Assembly (NCBI RefSeq): GCF_001665535.1
Contig: NZ_LZSQ01000123.1
Span: 186,001 to 250,000, forward strand
Direction: 5' to 3'
DNA from: Mycobacterium sp. 852002-51961_SCH5331710
Lineage (GTDB): Bacteria; Actinomycetota; Actinomycetes; Mycobacteriales; Mycobacteriaceae
DNA length: 64,000 nt
The stretch's first letter is position 1, and the number at the start of each line of letters is the position of its first letter. A program made the position numbers and the translations under genes. This document shows positions 8,204 through 15,869 of the stretch, piece after piece. The notes under the pieces were generated by a model that was not told the origin of the DNA, did no database searches, and was given only the letters and a program-made list of their open reading frames with translations.

Positions 8204-9237
8204 TGGCGGCCCCAAGGCACAGCGGTGCGCAGGCCGTCGGCGCGCTACCCACCGCCCTGGACCCGACGGCGTTGTCGCTCAACGAGAATCCGTTTCCGCC
8301 GCTGCCCTCCGTGCGATCAGCGTTGACGGCCTCGATCGAGGCGGCCAACCGGTATCCGGAGTACCTACCCGAGCGGCTGCGTTCGTTGATCGCCGATCGG
8401 ATGGGTCTGTGCGACGAGCAGGTCGTCATCGGGGCCGGTGCGACCGGTGTGATCATGCAGGTGCTGCATGCGGTGACGAGCCCAGGCGACACCATGGTGG
8501 TGGCCTCGCCGACGTTCGACGGATATCCGATCTTCGCGCAGATGGCGCGTCTCCGATCCGTCACCGTTCCGCTGGACGCGCACGGTCACCACGATCTCGA
8601 CGCGATGGCGTCGGCCGCAACCGATGCCGGCGTCGTGGTGGTGTGCCGCCCGCACAATCCGACGGGAACCGTCGAACCCGCCGCCGACCTCGAGCGGTTC
8701 CTGCGGAGGGTGTCGCCGGATACCGTGGTGCTCCTCGACGAGGCTTACGCCGAGTTCTTGGCGCCGGAATGCCGGATCGACGCCGTGGATCTGGTGACGC
8801 GCTACCCCAATGTCGTGGTGCTACGGACGTTCTCGAAGGCGTACGGGTTGGCCGGACTGCGTATCGGTTACGGCTTCTGCGCACCTCGGCTCGCCCGACG
8901 GCTGTGGACCATGCAGTTGCCGTTCGGCGTGGCGATCACGGCGTTCGTCGCGGTGGCGGCGTCCTTCGACGCGGAAGCCGAGCTGTACCAACGCATCCGG
9001 ATGATCACCAGCGAGCGTCGCTACCTGCGCATGCGGTTGCGGTCGATGGGCGTGTACAGCACCGAGAGCAACGCCAACTTCGTGTACGTACCGGACCGCG
9101 GCCGAGATTGGGGACCGGCATTCGCGTCAACGGGGGTGCGTGTCCGGCAGTACGCCGACGGCGGTGTGCGCATCACCGTGGGCGATCGCCGGTCGACGCG
9201 CGCCGTGGTTGCGGCGGTGGCTGAGGCGCTGCGCTGA
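8203..9237 (+). CDS. PLP-dependent aminotransferase, histidinol-phosphate aminotransferase-like
   Basis: This 344-residue fold-type I aminotransferase has LNENPFPPLPS near the N-terminus (typical of HisC/CobD relatives), RPHNPTGTVEP, DEAYAEF, the PLP lysine in RTFSKAYGLAGLRIGYG, and a C-terminal arginine region in GGVRITVGDRRSTR. The ATG at 8203 overlaps the previous TGA (TGATG), so coupling favours it over GTG 8185. It is unlikely to be the histidine-pathway enzyme because it lies in a SigL-promoter cluster away from his genes. It may aminate the ketone product of the ThDP enzyme (inference). Confidence 0.87.
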   Translation: MAAPRHSGAQAVGALPTALDPTALSLNENPFPPLPSVRSALTASIEAANRYPEYLPERLRSLIADRMGLCDEQVVIGAGATGVIMQVLHAVTSPGDTMVVASPTFDGYPIFAQMARLRSVTVPLDAHGHHDLDAMASAATDAGVVVVCRPHNPTGTVEPAADLERFLRRVSPDTVVLLDEAYAEFLAPECRIDAVDLVTRYPNVVVLRTFSKAYGLAGLRIGYGFCAPRLARRLWTMQLPFGVAITAFVAVAASFDAEAELYQRIRMITSERRYLRMRLRSMGVYSTESNANFVYVPDRGRDWGPAFASTGVRVRQYADGGVRITVGDRRSTRAVVAAVAEALR

Positions 9238-9276
9238 AATCTGCGGACCACGTCGAGCGATGCGGTATGAAGGGGC

Positions 9277-9798
9277 GTGGCCCCTGAACCGTCACGACCG
9301 CCGCCGCAGGACGACCGTGACCCGATCGCGCTGGCCCGCGCCAATTGGGAGCGCTCGGGTTGGGGGGATGTCGCCGACGGCATGGTGGCGGTGACGTCGG
9401 TGATGCGGGCCCACCAGATCCTGCTGGCCCGCGTCGAAAGCGCACTTCGCCCCTACGACCTGAGCTTCTCGCGCTTCGAGCTGCTGAGGTTGCTGGCGTT
9501 CACCCGTAACGGCGCACTGCCGATCACCAAGGCGTCCGACCGGCTGCAGGTCCACGTCACCAGCGTCACGCACGCGATCCGACGGCTCGAGGCCGACGGT
9601 CTGGTCGAGCGGATTCCCCATCCGACCGACGGCCGGACCACGCTAGTGCAGATCACCGACCTCGGCCGCTCGACGGTCGAGGACGCCACGGTGACGTTGA
9701 ACAACGAGGTCTTCGCCGACATCGGTATGTCGGCCGCCGAGTCGCGGGCGCTGGCCGACTCGATCCAGACTCTGCGCCGCAACTCCGGGGACTTCTAG
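9277..9798 (+). CDS. MarR-family transcriptional regulator
   Basis: The 173-residue winged-helix protein has the MarR layout: a dimerisation helix (WGDVADGMVAVTSVMRAHQILLARVESAL), recognition region (SDRLQVHVTSVTHAIRRLEADGLVER) and wing (PTDGRTTLVQITDLG). In M. tuberculosis a regulator of this type (Rv0737) directly follows rslA; here the four-gene cluster sits in between. It starts with GTG 39 bp after the aminotransferase, so it could be co-transcribed and sense a pathway compound. It converges with the NmrA-like gene, with only 13 bp between the stops. Confidence 0.88.
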   Translation: MAPEPSRPPPQDDRDPIALARANWERSGWGDVADGMVAVTSVMRAHQILLARVESALRPYDLSFSRFELLRLLAFTRNGALPITKASDRLQVHVTSVTHAIRRLEADGLVERIPHPTDGRTTLVQITDLGRSTVEDATVTLNNEVFADIGMSAAESRALADSIQTLRRNSGDF

Positions 9799-9811
9799 GT
9801 TCGGTCGGTGC

Positions 9812-10765
9812 TCACGCTTTCTGGCGCGCCACCCAGTCGCGGAACGACTGCAGATCGGGGTTGAGCGTCCGCACGAAGTTTAGATCGCGCACCGCGATGA
9901 ACCGCTCGGAATCCTCGGCGTAGTACTGGAACATGTTGGCTATCTCTACTGCACCGGGAAAGCCCAGCGCGCGCAATGCGTCCCAGGACTGGGGACGATA
10001 GAGCACCGGTTCGCCGTGCAGCGCCGAAAGTTCCGCGGCGAACTGCTCGCCGGTCAACTGGTCACCCGCGATGCTCACCGTCTCGCCGATGAATTCCGCC
10101 CCGCGCTTGAAGATGCCCAGCGCGGTCCGGCCGATGTCCTGCACGGCGATCGCGGCCATCGGCCGGTCCGCCATGGGCAGCGTGAGCACGAGTTCGCCGC
10201 TGTCGGCGCGCACCGGTTGCAGGTCCGCGGTGAACCCCTCGTAGAACCCGGCGGTGCGCAGGAACGTCGTCGGCACACCGAGTTCAGTGAACAAGCCGTC
10301 CGCCTCGGCCTTGGCGTCGAAGTGCGGCACCTTGTACCGTCCCTCGACCGTCGGCACCCGGTCGTCGTCACCGAAGTGGTCACGGGTGTCCTCGAGCGTC
10401 GACCAGACGACGTGTGCCACGCCGGCGGACTTCGCCGCGCGGGCGGCCGTTTCAGCTTGGCGTAGTTCGGATTCCGCGCGGCTGCGTGCGGCCTCCTCCT
10501 GCGCCGTCCGGTCCGCCCAGTAGTTGGTGACGACGAACGCCGCCGAGGCGCCGTCGAACGCGCGCTCCAGGCTGGCGGTGTCGTAGAGGTCGGCCTCGAC
10601 CACTTCCGCGCCAGCGTCGGCCAGCTGTTTGGCCTGCGGCGACTGCGGGTTGCGCGTTATCGCGCGCGCCCGGAACTGCCGGTCCGGATCGGCGAGGATC
10701 GCTCGGGCCAGCCCTCCGCCCTGCTTGCCGGTGGCCCCCACCACGGTGATCACTTGCTGCGACAT
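9812..10765 (-). CDS. NmrA-family NAD(P)-binding protein
   Basis: This 317-residue Rossmann-fold protein starts MSQQVITVVGATGKQGGGLA, with the NmrA-type glycine motif GATGKQGG and the downstream segment FVVTNYWA; it belongs to the atypical short-chain dehydrogenase group that includes redox sensors and quinone or isoflavone reductases. The ATG at 10765 has AGGAG six bases upstream; the ATG at 10771 abuts that site and is less likely. It is divergent from a MarR gene, with two GGTTGA-N4-TCAACC operators in the spacer, so it is probably that regulator's target. The substrate is unknown. Confidence 0.87.
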   Translation of the reverse strand: MSQQVITVVGATGKQGGGLARAILADPDRQFRARAITRNPQSPQAKQLADAGAEVVEADLYDTASLERAFDGASAAFVVTNYWADRTAQEEAARSRAESELRQAETAARAAKSAGVAHVVWSTLEDTRDHFGDDDRVPTVEGRYKVPHFDAKAEADGLFTELGVPTTFLRTAGFYEGFTADLQPVRADSGELVLTLPMADRPMAAIAVQDIGRTALGIFKRGAEFIGETVSIAGDQLTGEQFAAELSALHGEPVLYRPQSWDALRALGFPGAVEIANMFQYYAEDSERFIAVRDLNFVRTLNPDLQSFRDWVARQKA

Positions 10766-10780
10766 GGTCATCTCCTTTTA

Positions 10781-10796
10781 GGTTGATACGTCAACC
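10781..10796. promoter_or_regulatory. MarR operator half 1 (GGTTGATACGTCAACC)
   Basis: The inverted repeat GGTTGA-N4-TCAACC lies 10 bp upstream of the NmrA-like gene's first possible ATG. The same element recurs 36 bp to the right, and both copies are followed by CCAAT. Placement suggests repression of the NmrA-like gene by the divergent MarR protein. Confidence 0.75.
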
Positions 10797-10816
10797 CAAT
10801 CCAGAGTAGCGTAGCG

Positions 10817-10832
10817 GGTTGATATGTCAACC
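10817..10832. promoter_or_regulatory. MarR operator half 2 (GGTTGATATGTCAACC)
   Basis: This is the second copy of GGTTGA-N4-TCAACC, 36 bp centre to centre from the first. Its TATG contains the upstream candidate start of the MarR gene (10824), which makes the later ATG at 10854 the better start. A further perfect palindrome, CCCAATTGGG, overlaps its right end (10831-10840). Confidence 0.75.
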
Positions 10833-10853
10833 CAATTGGGTAGGATCGGAAAC

Positions 10854-11330
10854 ATGGCTGGTAAAGGGCGGCTGTCGCAGGAAGAACTGGACGCCTGGCG
10901 TGCGTTCGTCGCGATGCGCCACGGGCTGGAGCGTCACCTGGTGGCCCACCTGCAGCGGGATTTCGGGTTGTCGGACTCCGATTTCGAGATCCTGGTCAAC
11001 CTATCCGAAGCGCCGAAGGGTCGGATGCGGGCGTATGAACTGGGCAGGGCCACGCATTGGGAGAAGACCCGGTTGTCGCATCACCTGCGCCGGATGGAGA
11101 AGCGCGGGATGATCCGCCGCGAAGACTCGGGTGCTCGCTATCCGGACATCGTGCTGACCGAGGCCGGGCGTGACGCGATCAAGGCGTCGGCACCCGCAAA
11201 TGCCGCGCGGGTGCGGGAGTTGTTCATCGACGTGCTCGGCCCGAAACGGCTGGCGGCGATTCGCGAGATGTCCGAAGACGTGATCGCCGCGATCGAGGAG
11301 CATCGGGCCAAGGACTGCACTTTGGAGTGA
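10854..11330 (+). CDS. MarR-family transcriptional regulator
   Basis: The 158-residue MarR protein begins MAGKGRLSQEELDAWRAFV. The winged helix is visible at MRAYELGRATHWEKTRLSHHLRRMEKRGMIRRE with the wing DSGARYPDIVLTEAG. The start at 10854 was chosen because the in-frame ATG at 10824 lies inside an operator copy. It is divergent from the NmrA-like gene, with two matching operators in the spacer, so auto-repression and control of the reductase are likely. The stop is 6 bp from the convergent histidine kinase gene. Confidence 0.9.
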   Translation: MAGKGRLSQEELDAWRAFVAMRHGLERHLVAHLQRDFGLSDSDFEILVNLSEAPKGRMRAYELGRATHWEKTRLSHHLRRMEKRGMIRREDSGARYPDIVLTEAGRDAIKASAPANAARVRELFIDVLGPKRLAAIREMSEDVIAAIEEHRAKDCTLE

Positions 11331-11336
11331 TCGGCC

Positions 11337-12575
11337 CTAGTCCGGCACCGACGGCAGCGGGATGGTCGCCGTCACCGCGGTGCCCGCGCCCGGGCGCGAC
11401 CGGATATTGAGCCGGCCGCCGACGATCTCGGCGCGCTCGGCCATCGACAGCAGGCCGTAGCCGCCCATGTCGTCGCCACCCAGCGGATGCTCGAAAGTGT
11501 CGAAACCGATTCCGTCGTCGACGATCTCGAGCCGCGCGACATCGCCGTTGTCACCGGAATCGACGGTGAACATCAGGCGCGCCGATGTCGCCTTGGCGTG
11601 TTTGACCACGTTCTGCAGGCACTCCTGGGCGATCCGGTACAGGGCGAGCTCGATGTGGTCGGGCAGCCGGCGCTCGGCGAGGTCGACGTCGATACCGATC
11701 TGCGGTATCGACCGGGCGAGGCTGGCCAGACCGCCGGCCAGTCCGAGGTCGTCGAGGACCGGCGGGCGCAGCCCGCTGATCGCCGCCCGCGCCTCCTGAA
11801 GCGTCAGGTCGACGAGTTCGCGCGCCTTGCCGAGTTGTTCGGCGACGATCGCGGGGTCGTCGGACCGGGTCGCGGCGTCCAGCCGGTAGGACAGCGTCAC
11901 CAGCCGTTGTGAGATGCCGTCGTGGATATCGCCTGCGAGACGGCGCCTTTCGAGCTCCTGAGCCTCGATCACCTGCTCGACGAAGTTCTCGTGCGCGCGC
12001 TCGCGGGCCACCAGCTGCCGGTGCAGCCGGGCCTGGTGCATGGCGCCCGCGATGAGCCTGCCGATCACCACCAGCAGTTCGACGTCACGGTCGGTGAACT
12101 CGCGGCGCTCGACGGTGTGCACGTTGAGCACGCCGACCAGGCCGCCCGGATCGGTCTCCATCGGCACCGACACCATCGACGTGAAATCCGAACCCCGCAG
12201 CGACTGGAACGGCATGTAGCGCGGGTCGGACTCCTTGTCCTGCGTGATCACCACGGGTTCGCGGTGACTCGCCACCCAGCCGGAGATGCCTTGTCCCAGC
12301 GGCAGTCTGATCTTGCCGATCTCGGCGTCGAAGGGCGGGGTGGCGCCCGCCAGCGTGAGTGAGCGGTCGCTGTCGTCGAGCACGTGGACGAAGCACACAT
12401 CGCTGGCCGTCGCCGCGGTGATCATCCGCGCGGCCGCGGCGGCCAGCGGTTCGACACCCGGCCCTTTCGATGCCGCCTGGATCAGCTCGCGCAGCAGCGC
12501 CAGCTCGCGGTCGGCGGCCAGCGCGTACTGGCTGAGATCGTGCACCGCGTCCGACGAGCCCGGTGTCGTGGTCAC
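11337..12575 (-). CDS. GAF-domain sensor histidine kinase (NarL-type system)
   Basis: This cytosolic 412-residue kinase has a GAF domain (about residues 35-185, including GQGISGWVASHREPVVITQD), a HisKA_3 dimerisation region with the phosphoacceptor His in RRRLAGDIHDGISQRLV, and a HATPase domain (VDDGIGFD, GGYGLLSMAERAEIVGGRL). No transmembrane segment is seen, so the signal is probably an intracellular ligand or redox or gas cue bound by GAF. It overlaps the response regulator stop by 4 bp. The lack of a second GAF domain separates it from DosS/DosT. Confidence 0.92.
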   Translation of the reverse strand: MTTTPGSSDAVHDLSQYALAADRELALLRELIQAASKGPGVEPLAAAAARMITAATASDVCFVHVLDDSDRSLTLAGATPPFDAEIGKIRLPLGQGISGWVASHREPVVITQDKESDPRYMPFQSLRGSDFTSMVSVPMETDPGGLVGVLNVHTVERREFTDRDVELLVVIGRLIAGAMHQARLHRQLVARERAHENFVEQVIEAQELERRRLAGDIHDGISQRLVTLSYRLDAATRSDDPAIVAEQLGKARELVDLTLQEARAAISGLRPPVLDDLGLAGGLASLARSIPQIGIDVDLAERRLPDHIELALYRIAQECLQNVVKHAKATSARLMFTVDSGDNGDVARLEIVDDGIGFDTFEHPLGGDDMGGYGLLSMAERAEIVGGRLNIRSRPGAGTAVTATIPLPSVPD

Positions 12576-13234
12576 TTGAAGATTCCTTCGCGAAGAGCGG
12601 TCGCGACGGCGCCAGTGCGGTCGTTGACGCCCAGCTTGCGGTAGATCGAGCTGAGGTGCGTCTTCACTGTCTCGTCGCCGATCACGAGCTTGGCGGCGAT
12701 AGCCCGGTTCGACAGCCCGTTGACGACGAGCGAGAGGATCTCGCTCTCGCGCTGGGTCAGGCCCTGGCGCGCGCCCGGCCAGAACTCGTCGCGTTGCAGC
12801 CGAGCCGCGGTGTCGACGGCCCTGGCCGCCATGCCCGGATCGATGGCGGTTTCGCCGCGGTGCACGAACTCCAGCTGACGGACCAACTCATCGCTGCTGA
12901 TGCTCTTGAGCAGATAACCGGACGCCCCCACCCGGAGGGCCTGGAACAGGTACTGCTCGTCGTCGTAGACCGAGAGCATGACGATCTTGCGTCCGGCGTT
13001 GCGGTGGCGCAGTTCGGCGCACAGGTCCAGCCCGCTCGCCCCCTGCATCCGCACGTCGCACAGGACGATGTCGGGGTCGAGATCGTCGATCACCGCGACC
13101 GCGCGTTCGGCACCTACGGCCTGCCCGACGACCTGCACCCGGTCGGAGAACGCCGCCAGCATGGCCTTGAGGCCCTCGATGACCATCTCGTGGTCGTCGA
13201 CCAGCACAAGACGCACCGGTGGGCTGCTCGGCAT
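12572..13234 (-). CDS. NarL/LuxR-family response regulator
   Basis: The 220-residue protein has an N-terminal receiver (LVLVDDHEMVIEGLKAML; phosphoacceptor Asp in VLCDVRM; conserved Lys in YLLKSIS) and a C-terminal LuxR helix-turn-helix (LTQRESEILSLVVNGLSNRAIAAKL, ETVKTHLSSIYRKLGV). It is the cognate partner of the GAF kinase, whose start overlaps its stop. Target genes are not evident. The upstream neighbour is a divergently oriented HAD hydrolase. Confidence 0.94.
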   Translation of the reverse strand: MPSSPPVRLVLVDDHEMVIEGLKAMLAAFSDRVQVVGQAVGAERAVAVIDDLDPDIVLCDVRMQGASGLDLCAELRHRNAGRKIVMLSVYDDEQYLFQALRVGASGYLLKSISSDELVRQLEFVHRGETAIDPGMAARAVDTAARLQRDEFWPGARQGLTQRESEILSLVVNGLSNRAIAAKLVIGDETVKTHLSSIYRKLGVNDRTGAVATALREGIFK

Positions 13235-13359
13235 CCCCCCACCTTAGAGGCGTCATTTCCCAGGTGAAGCAGGTTGTCGGCGCGTGGCGGGAGGAATCCG
13301 CACCGAGGATCCCCCAATTGGGGGAGGCCCAGGCGTGTGATGGCGGCCACTCTTTACCT

Positions 13360-14160
13360 ATGCCGACAACGCAGGAGACGACGTGGCGGGCGGGCCGGTT
13401 CTGGTGGGACTGTGCGCCTCCCGGTTCGCGCAGTGCGGCGTGCGGTCTGGTGTTCGACCTCGACGCGTTGACCGACATCGAGATCGACGGCCACCGGGTC
13501 GCCTACAACGCCGCCTTCGAGGCGCATGGACTGGATTTCCAGTGGTCGGTGCCGCGCTACCGGCAACTGCTCGCGCTCACCGACGAGCGGCAACGGGTCG
13601 CGGCCGAACTGCGCAAGCGCTGCGTGGCCACCGAGGCCGATGTGCTGACCAAGCTGCTGGCTGACGAGATCTACAACACCAAGTCCATGCTGTTCGACGA
13701 GCTGATTCTCGAGCGGGACCTGGCCCCGCGCGCCGGCCTCGTCGACTTCGTGATGGACGCCGTCGGCGGCGGTGCGCAGGTGGCCGTCGTGGTGAACGGC
13801 CAGCGCGGCTGGGCCGAACCGCTGGTGCGCCAGCTGGTCGGTGAAGGCCTCGTCGAGGTCGTGGTCGCCGCCGAGGACGTCGTCAAACCGATGCCCGATG
13901 CGGAGGCCCACCGACACGCGCTGTGGGAGCTCGGCCTGTCCGCCGACGAGGCGTTCGCGATCACCGGCTCGGCGTCGGGACTGCGGGCGGCGAACACCGC
14001 CGGAATGCCGACCCTGGTGATCACGGGGGAGGGCACGCCCGAGATCCCGGCTGCGGTCGCGGTGCGGCCGGACTTCGCCGGCGCCGACCCTCTGCGGTTC
14101 GCCGATTGCCAGCGCCTGCACGCCAACTGGTCGCGCGGCCGCAAGCAGACGGCCGCCTAG
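13360..14160 (+). CDS. HAD-superfamily hydrolase
   Basis: The 266-residue protein has a HAD motif I-like segment GLVFDLDALTDIE near residue 31, a helical cap, motif III Lys in EDVVKPMPDAEAHRHAL and a motif IV-like region in ITGSASGLRAANTAGMPTLVIT; it resembles beta-phosphoglucomutase-type phosphatases. In motif I the DxD second Asp is shifted (DLDALTD), so activity is plausible but not proven. The 5' end is uncertain: the ATG at 13360 has no ribosome-binding site, while a GTG at 13383 in another frame has GGAG six bases upstream and codon use typical of this genome up to about 13445, suggesting a possible frameshift. Confidence 0.75.
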   Translation: MPTTQETTWRAGRFWWDCAPPGSRSAACGLVFDLDALTDIEIDGHRVAYNAAFEAHGLDFQWSVPRYRQLLALTDERQRVAAELRKRCVATEADVLTKLLADEIYNTKSMLFDELILERDLAPRAGLVDFVMDAVGGGAQVAVVVNGQRGWAEPLVRQLVGEGLVEVVVAAEDVVKPMPDAEAHRHALWELGLSADEAFAITGSASGLRAANTAGMPTLVITGEGTPEIPAAVAVRPDFAGADPLRFADCQRLHANWSRGRKQTAA

Positions 14161-14253
14161 CCGAAGCATTCACCGGAACGACCGCTCCGTTCGGCGCGGT
14201 CGGCGGTGAGTCGACGAGGGCTACGGGAAGGTCGCCGAGCATTCGGTGCCAAC

Positions 14254-14280
14254 ACTCAACGCTGAGTAGTGCTGAGTAGT
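14254..14280. repeat. Inverted and tandem repeat upstream of nitroreductase
   Basis: ACTCA-ACGC-TGAGT (14254-14267) is an inverted repeat, and GCTGAGTAGT is repeated in tandem at 14261-14270 and 14271-14280. It ends 8 bp before the nitroreductase ATG. It may be an operator; no bound regulator can be named. Confidence 0.5.
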
Positions 14281-14288
14281 TTCGACTC

Positions 14289-14975
14289 ATGGCCGAGATC
14301 CCCACCACCGAAGAAGCCCTCGCCCGCCTCGACATGCCGCTGGTCGAGGCGATGATGACCCAACGTGCCGTGCGCCGCGTGCTGCCCGACCCCGTCGACG
14401 ACGCGGTCGTGCTGAAGTGCATCGAGTTGGCGCTCCGAGCGCCTACCGGATCGAACGGCCAGAACTGGGAATTCATCGTGGTCAAGGACCAGGCCGTCAA
14501 GGATCAGCTCGGCAAGCGGTATCGGCAGGCGTGGTCGCTATACGGCGGTATCGGCCGGCGCCTCGCCGCAGGCGACGAATCGATGCAGAAGATCCTGCGG
14601 GCCGTGCAATGGCAGGTGGACCACTTCAGCGAGATCCCGGTCCTGGTCGTGCCGTGTCTGCGCGGCGGTATGCGGTTGCCGTACATGCCGTCACCATTTG
14701 TGGGCGAGTCGTCGTTCTTCGGATCGATCTATCCCAGCGTGCAGAACCTGCTGCTCGCCGCGCGGGCGATGGGGCTCGGCGCGTCGCTGATCACCCTGCC
14801 GCTGTGGAGCGTCACCTCCGCTCGGCGCACCCTGGGGCTGCCCCTGACGGTGACGCCGGTGTGCGTCGTGCCGATGGGCTGGCCGCGTGGACGGTACGGG
14901 CCCACCACCCGCAGGCCGGTTGGGCAGGTCACGCACCTCGACCGGTACGGCGAGCGCGCCTGGGCCGACCGGTGA
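14289..14975 (+). CDS. Nitroreductase-family flavoprotein
   Basis: This 228-residue FMN-dependent oxidoreductase has the family start MMTQRAVRRVLPDPVDDAVV (Arg residues binding FMN phosphate), the segment RAPTGSNGQNWEFIVV, and the C-terminal FMN segment SVQNLLLAARAMGLGASLITLP. The physiological substrate is unknown; the family reduces nitroaromatics, quinones or enones with NAD(P)H. The ATG follows closely on the repeated GCTGAGTAGT element, which may regulate it. Its TGA directly abuts the stop codon of the convergent mmsB gene. Confidence 0.9.
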   Translation: MAEIPTTEEALARLDMPLVEAMMTQRAVRRVLPDPVDDAVVLKCIELALRAPTGSNGQNWEFIVVKDQAVKDQLGKRYRQAWSLYGGIGRRLAAGDESMQKILRAVQWQVDHFSEIPVLVVPCLRGGMRLPYMPSPFVGESSFFGSIYPSVQNLLLAARAMGLGASLITLPLWSVTSARRTLGLPLTVTPVCVVPMGWPRGRYGPTTRRPVGQVTHLDRYGERAWADR

Positions 14976-15851
14976 TCAGTTGCCGCGCAGCAGCTCGATC
15001 ACCGCGCTGAAGTCCTTGTCCGCATGGTCGGCGGCGAACTTCTTGTAGATCTCGGCGGCGTGGCTGCCCAGTGGCGCGTTCGAACCCGTCGACTCGACCG
15101 CCGCCATGGCCAGCCCGAGGTCCTTGTTCATCAATGCGGTGGCGAAGCCGGGCTTGAAATCGTTGTTGGCCGGTGACGTCGGAACCGGTCCCGGGACAGG
15201 GCAATTGGTGTGCACCGACCAGCAGTTGCCGGTGGCGCCGGTGATCACGTCGAACAGGGACTGCGCCGACAGGCCGAGCTTCTCGGCCAGCACGAAGGCC
15301 TCACCGATCGCGATCTGCTCCACCGCGAGCACCATGTTGTTGCACAGCTTGGCCGCCTGGCCGGTGCCCGACGGGCCGCAGTGAATGACCTTGCCCGCCA
15401 GAGGCTCCAGCACGGGCCTGGCCCGCTCGACGGCGGAATCCTCACCGCCGACCATGAACGCCAGCATGCCCGCGGTCGCGCCCTTCACCCCGCCGGACAC
15501 CGGGGCGTCGAGTTGTGCGAAGCCACGCTCGAGCGCCTGCTGGTGGATGGACCGCGCATCGTCGACCGAGATCGTCGAGGTGTCGATGAACAGCGCGTCG
15601 GTCTTGGCGGCGGGTAGCACCTCGGCGTAGCACGCTTTCACGATGTCGCCGTTGGGCAGCGAGGTGATCACGACCTCGGCGTCGGTGACCGCCTCAGCGC
15701 CGCTGTCGATCACCGACACGCCCCGCTCGGCCGCTGCCGATTTCAGCGCGGGCACGGGATCGAACCCGCGGACGGTGTGACCGGCCGCGACCAGGTTGGC
15801 CGCCATCGGACCACCCATGTTGCCCAGCCCCAGGAACGCGATCGTCGTCAT
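14976..15851 (-). CDS. mmsB: 3-hydroxyisobutyrate dehydrogenase
   Basis: The 291-residue beta-hydroxyacid dehydrogenase oxidises 3-hydroxyisobutyrate to methylmalonate semialdehyde in valine breakdown. The Rossmann motif is FLGLGNMGGPMAANLVAAGH; DAPVSGGVKGATAG is the substrate-binding segment and the catalytic Lys is in AAKLCNNMVLA. It is the last gene of the reverse operon mmsA-fadE9-mmsB and begins 18 bp after fadE9, the arrangement also found at Rv0751c-Rv0753c in M. tuberculosis. Confidence 0.95.
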   Translation of the reverse strand: MTTIAFLGLGNMGGPMAANLVAAGHTVRGFDPVPALKSAAAERGVSVIDSGAEAVTDAEVVITSLPNGDIVKACYAEVLPAAKTDALFIDTSTISVDDARSIHQQALERGFAQLDAPVSGGVKGATAGMLAFMVGGEDSAVERARPVLEPLAGKVIHCGPSGTGQAAKLCNNMVLAVEQIAIGEAFVLAEKLGLSAQSLFDVITGATGNCWSVHTNCPVPGPVPTSPANNDFKPGFATALMNKDLGLAMAAVESTGSNAPLGSHAAEIYKKFAADHADKDFSAVIELLRGN

Positions 15852-15869
15852 TCACAAGCCCTTTCAGCG

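Noticed and set aside
4836..9237. Assignment of the cluster to 2-aminoethylphosphonate synthesis (decarboxylase plus aminotransferase)
   Set aside because: There is no PEP mutase in the window, the ThDP enzyme is full-length acetolactate synthase-like, and a KAS III-like gene has no place in that pathway.
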